From: Paenibacillus sp. FSL A5-0031 | GTDB lineage: Bacteria > Bacillota > Bacilli > Paenibacillales > Paenibacillaceae | DNA length: 64,000 nucleotides | Direction of reading: 5' to 3' | Assembly: GCF_001956295.1 (NCBI RefSeq) | Contig: NZ_MRTD01000006.1 | Location: 62,001-126,000 of the forward strand | Part shown: one piece after another, positions 62,316 through 64,000 of the stretch | How the letters are laid out: each line of letters opens with the position of its first letter | How positions within the stretch are numbered: the first letter of the stretch is position 1 | Made by a program: the position numbers and the translations under genes | The notes under the pieces: generated by a model | What the model saw: only the letters and a program-made list of their open reading frames with translations | What the model was told of the DNA's origin: nothing | Database searches by the model: none

Positions 62316-63393
62316 CTTTAGCCCTCCCCACATTTTTTATACGCATCCAATTTACAGCCGTCAGCATCAAATAAATACCTAAAGAGAATTTATTTTTTGC
62401 ACATAAAAAAAACACCCTCCACACTAGAGGGCAATAAACTTCATCAAATTGCATGAAAGAGTTTCTTATCCGATTCCCATTCAACATCATTTGCAAAGCT
62501 TTAACCTTTGTGAGCATTGAGGATGATTTTTTATTACTCATGATGTTAAGACCAAGTCCTATTACATTCATACAAATTCGATTGTTAAAAGCTATTTTAT
62601 ATTCATTCTGAAGCTGCTTTTCTTCCATAAAAGACTCAATTGAACAGTAGAGCTTTTCGAACTTCTCTGCGAGCATCGGGTTATAAGTGGATGTAATTGA
62701 ATTAGTATTTGCCCGCCAATAATGATAAAAAGGACGATTCAGAAACAAAAAAGATTCAGCATTATAAAAGACATGAATGTTGAAGAGTGTATCCTCATTA
62801 CTGCCTATGATGCTGAGATCTTTAAATTTCACCTTATTGTCTTTCAGCAATGACGTACGATAAAGTTTTGACCATACCGTCCCCCAAGCATCCAGATATT
62901 CGGGATTTGCTACCTCTTCCTTTAATGGACCAACAAGTCGCCTTAGCATGGTCGTTTGTACCTCATCCATAAGATACAATTGCTTGTCAGGCGTGTTGAA
63001 GCGCTTTTCCTTCGAATGTGTCCCAAACTCCCGAATGTACGTACACATCACAATATCAACGTTTTGTTCCACAGCGCACTCGTACATTTCTTCATACATT
63101 TTCAAATTTACCCAATCATCTGGATCAACGAATCCGATGTACTCCCCATTTGCTGCCAGCACACCATCGTTTCGTGCAGCGGACACACCTTCATTTTCTT
63201 TATTAATAACAATGATTCGTGAATCCCGTTCCGTATATTCCTGAAGAATGCTTAAGCTGGAATCCGTAGATCCATCGTTTACTGCAATAATTTCTATGTC
63301 TGATAAGCTTTGCTCTAGCAAGCTATTCAAGCATCTATCCAAATACAGCTCCATATTAAATATAGGCACGATGATACTGACTTTGGGATTCAT
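62206..63393 (-). CDS. Glycosyltransferase family 2
   Basis: 395 residues from ATG 63393 (GGGGGA upstream): KVSIIVPIFNMELYLDRCLNSLLEQ, VNDGSTDSS, FVDPDDWVNLKMY (DxD). The last 37 codons lie inside the next gene, and the tail they encode (charged, Ser/Asn-rich) looks unlike the family, as if the original stop had been lost. The start overlaps the preceding GT4 by 38 bp. Confidence 0.9.
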   Translation of the reverse strand: MNPKVSIIVPIFNMELYLDRCLNSLLEQSLSDIEIIAVNDGSTDSSLSILQEYTERDSRIIVINKENEGVSAARNDGVLAANGEYIGFVDPDDWVNLKMYEEMYECAVEQNVDIVMCTYIREFGTHSKEKRFNTPDKQLYLMDEVQTTMLRRLVGPLKEEVANPEYLDAWGTVWSKLYRTSLLKDNKVKFKDLSIIGSNEDTLFNIHVFYNAESFLFLNRPFYHYWRANTNSITSTYNPMLAEKFEKLYCSIESFMEEKQLQNEYKIAFNNRICMNVIGLGLNIMSNKKSSSMLTKVKALQMMLNGNRIRNSFMQFDEVYCPLVWRVFFLCAKNKFSLGIYLMLTAVNWMRIKNVGRAKVATSKNLTSGNDHESWRFRNDANKLLPSDGSKQNSV

Positions 63394-64000
63394 TTTGTTC
63401 CCCCAACATAAAGGACTTGTATATTTCATTAAGCTCTAGCTTCACCTGAAGCAAACCATATTTCTGTACCATTTGAAGGCTAAACGCCCCCATCCGCTGC
63501 CTCATTTCCAGCGATTCACTCAGCTTCCTAAGCCGGTCAGCAAATAATGCCATATCGGTCGGCTCCAGTACGAATCCATTCTCGCCATCTATAACGAGCT
63601 CAGAATGCCCTCTATTCCGCGTAGCAACAATGGGCAGCCCGCAGGCCATAGCTTCCATTAAATTGACGGGCAAACCCTCACGCAGACTGGATGCTACTGC
63701 GACATCGCACATGGGCAGCAGCCGGTCGATATCTGTCCGATAACCAAGAAAATGGACCATCGATCCAACACCTAAACGCTCTGCCAGAGCCTGACTTTCC
63801 TCTAGCAAAGGCCCTTTACCAGCCAGCAGCAGCCGCCCATGCGGTACCGCCTCTTTAATAGCGGCCAACGCGTGAATGAGCAGCTGATGGTTTTTGTTTC
63901 GGTTAAATTCAGCAGCATAAAACATAAGGAAGTCGTCTGTGCGATAATCGAGCTCCTGACGCAATCGCCATTTATCAAGCTTTTGCAAAGGCTTAAAATG
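63356..64000 (-). CDS. Glycosyltransferase family 4, C-terminal part (cut by window edge)
   Basis: About 214 residues of a GT-B enzyme: FYAAEFNRNKNHQLLIHAL, LLLAGKGPLLEE, VASSLREGLPVNLMEAMACGLPIVATRNRGHSELV. The frame stays open to base 64000 (HFKP before LQKLDKW), so the N-terminal half lies beyond the window. The apparent TTG at 63988 is internal. First visible gene of the second EPS operon. Confidence 0.88.
   Translation of the reverse strand, partial: HFKPLQKLDKWRLRQELDYRTDDFLMFYAAEFNRNKNHQLLIHALAAIKEAVPHGRLLLAGKGPLLEESQALAERLGVGSMVHFLGYRTDIDRLLPMCDVAVASSLREGLPVNLMEAMACGLPIVATRNRGHSELVIDGENGFVLEPTDMALFADRLRKLSESLEMRQRMGAFSLQMVQKYGLLQVKLELNEIYKSFMLGEQNESQSQYHRAYI

Noticed and set aside
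1..64000. Genomic island, prophage or insertion sequence carrying the lasso cluster
   Set aside because: No integrase, transposase, tRNA junction or flanking direct repeats seen near 35-42 kb.

Overview
The window reads as a chromosomal segment of a Gram-positive, spore-former-like Firmicute, most probably Paenibacillus or a close relative. This is inferred from moderate GC content, strong GGAGG ribosome sites, sigma-A promoters of Bacillus type, S-layer-homology (SLH) proteins, EcsAB-, SinR- and SinI-like proteins, LplB/LplC-type sugar transporters with Cache/AraC regulators, and an EpsG-type exopolysaccharide locus. I see no rRNA, tRNA, insertion sequence, prophage or CRISPR array.

Layout. 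1-6.7 kb: small membrane protein, TspO-like protein, phosphatidylserine decarboxylase, AraC regulator, aminotransferase and the ecsAB ABC transporter. 6.8-14 kb: a large SLH surface protein with two degenerate thioredoxin-like domains and four internal repeats, a disordered secreted protein behind an attenuator-like leader, an archaeal-type IMP cyclohydrolase (PurO-like) gene preceded by a ZTP (pfl) riboswitch with its own terminator, and a second SLH protein. 14-19 kb: DEAD-box helicase, SDR, CheX, zinc-dependent phospholipase C-like protein, HRDC protein. 19.4-30 kb: sugar catabolism, with a GH8 reducing-end xylose-releasing exo-oligoxylanase, a binding protein and two permeases, a Cache/AraC regulator broken by one in-frame TAA, a DUF6807 protein, an oxidoreductase and a GntR regulator. 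30-35.2 kb: two small proteins, a DAACS-type symporter, a phytanoyl-CoA-dioxygenase-like enzyme with divergent AraC regulator, and a phosphoesterase.

35.3-41.1 kb is a complete lasso-peptide operon of the paeninodin type (transcribed cyclase C, precursor A, HPr-kinase-like K, B1, B2, exporter D). The 47-residue precursor gene lies at 38914-39057; it ends in Ser, the residue such kinases modify. 41.4-41.95 kb carries a SinR homologue and a SinI homologue, arranged convergently rather than in tandem.

42.2-64 kb is an exopolysaccharide region: galE; a nine-gene operon (nucleotidyltransferase, glycosyltransferases, pyruvyl transferase, GH105-like hydrolase, flippase, beta-helix protein); a bacillosamine-type acetyltransferase/aminotransferase pair; and a second operon (priming sugar transferase, polymerase, glycosyltransferases) running past the right edge.

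The most interesting signal joins these parts. Three promoters (lasso operon, galE, nine-gene EPS operon) carry a 16-bp GTTC(N8)GAAC-like palindrome at the transcription start, the lasso copy being two perfect inverted GTTCTTT half-sites, which is the SinR recognition sequence as I recall it. In the lasso and EPS promoters the palindrome sits exactly 8 nt past the -10 box. The sequence therefore suggests that lasso-peptide production is under the same SinR/SinI switch as matrix polysaccharide. This remains an inference from sequence.
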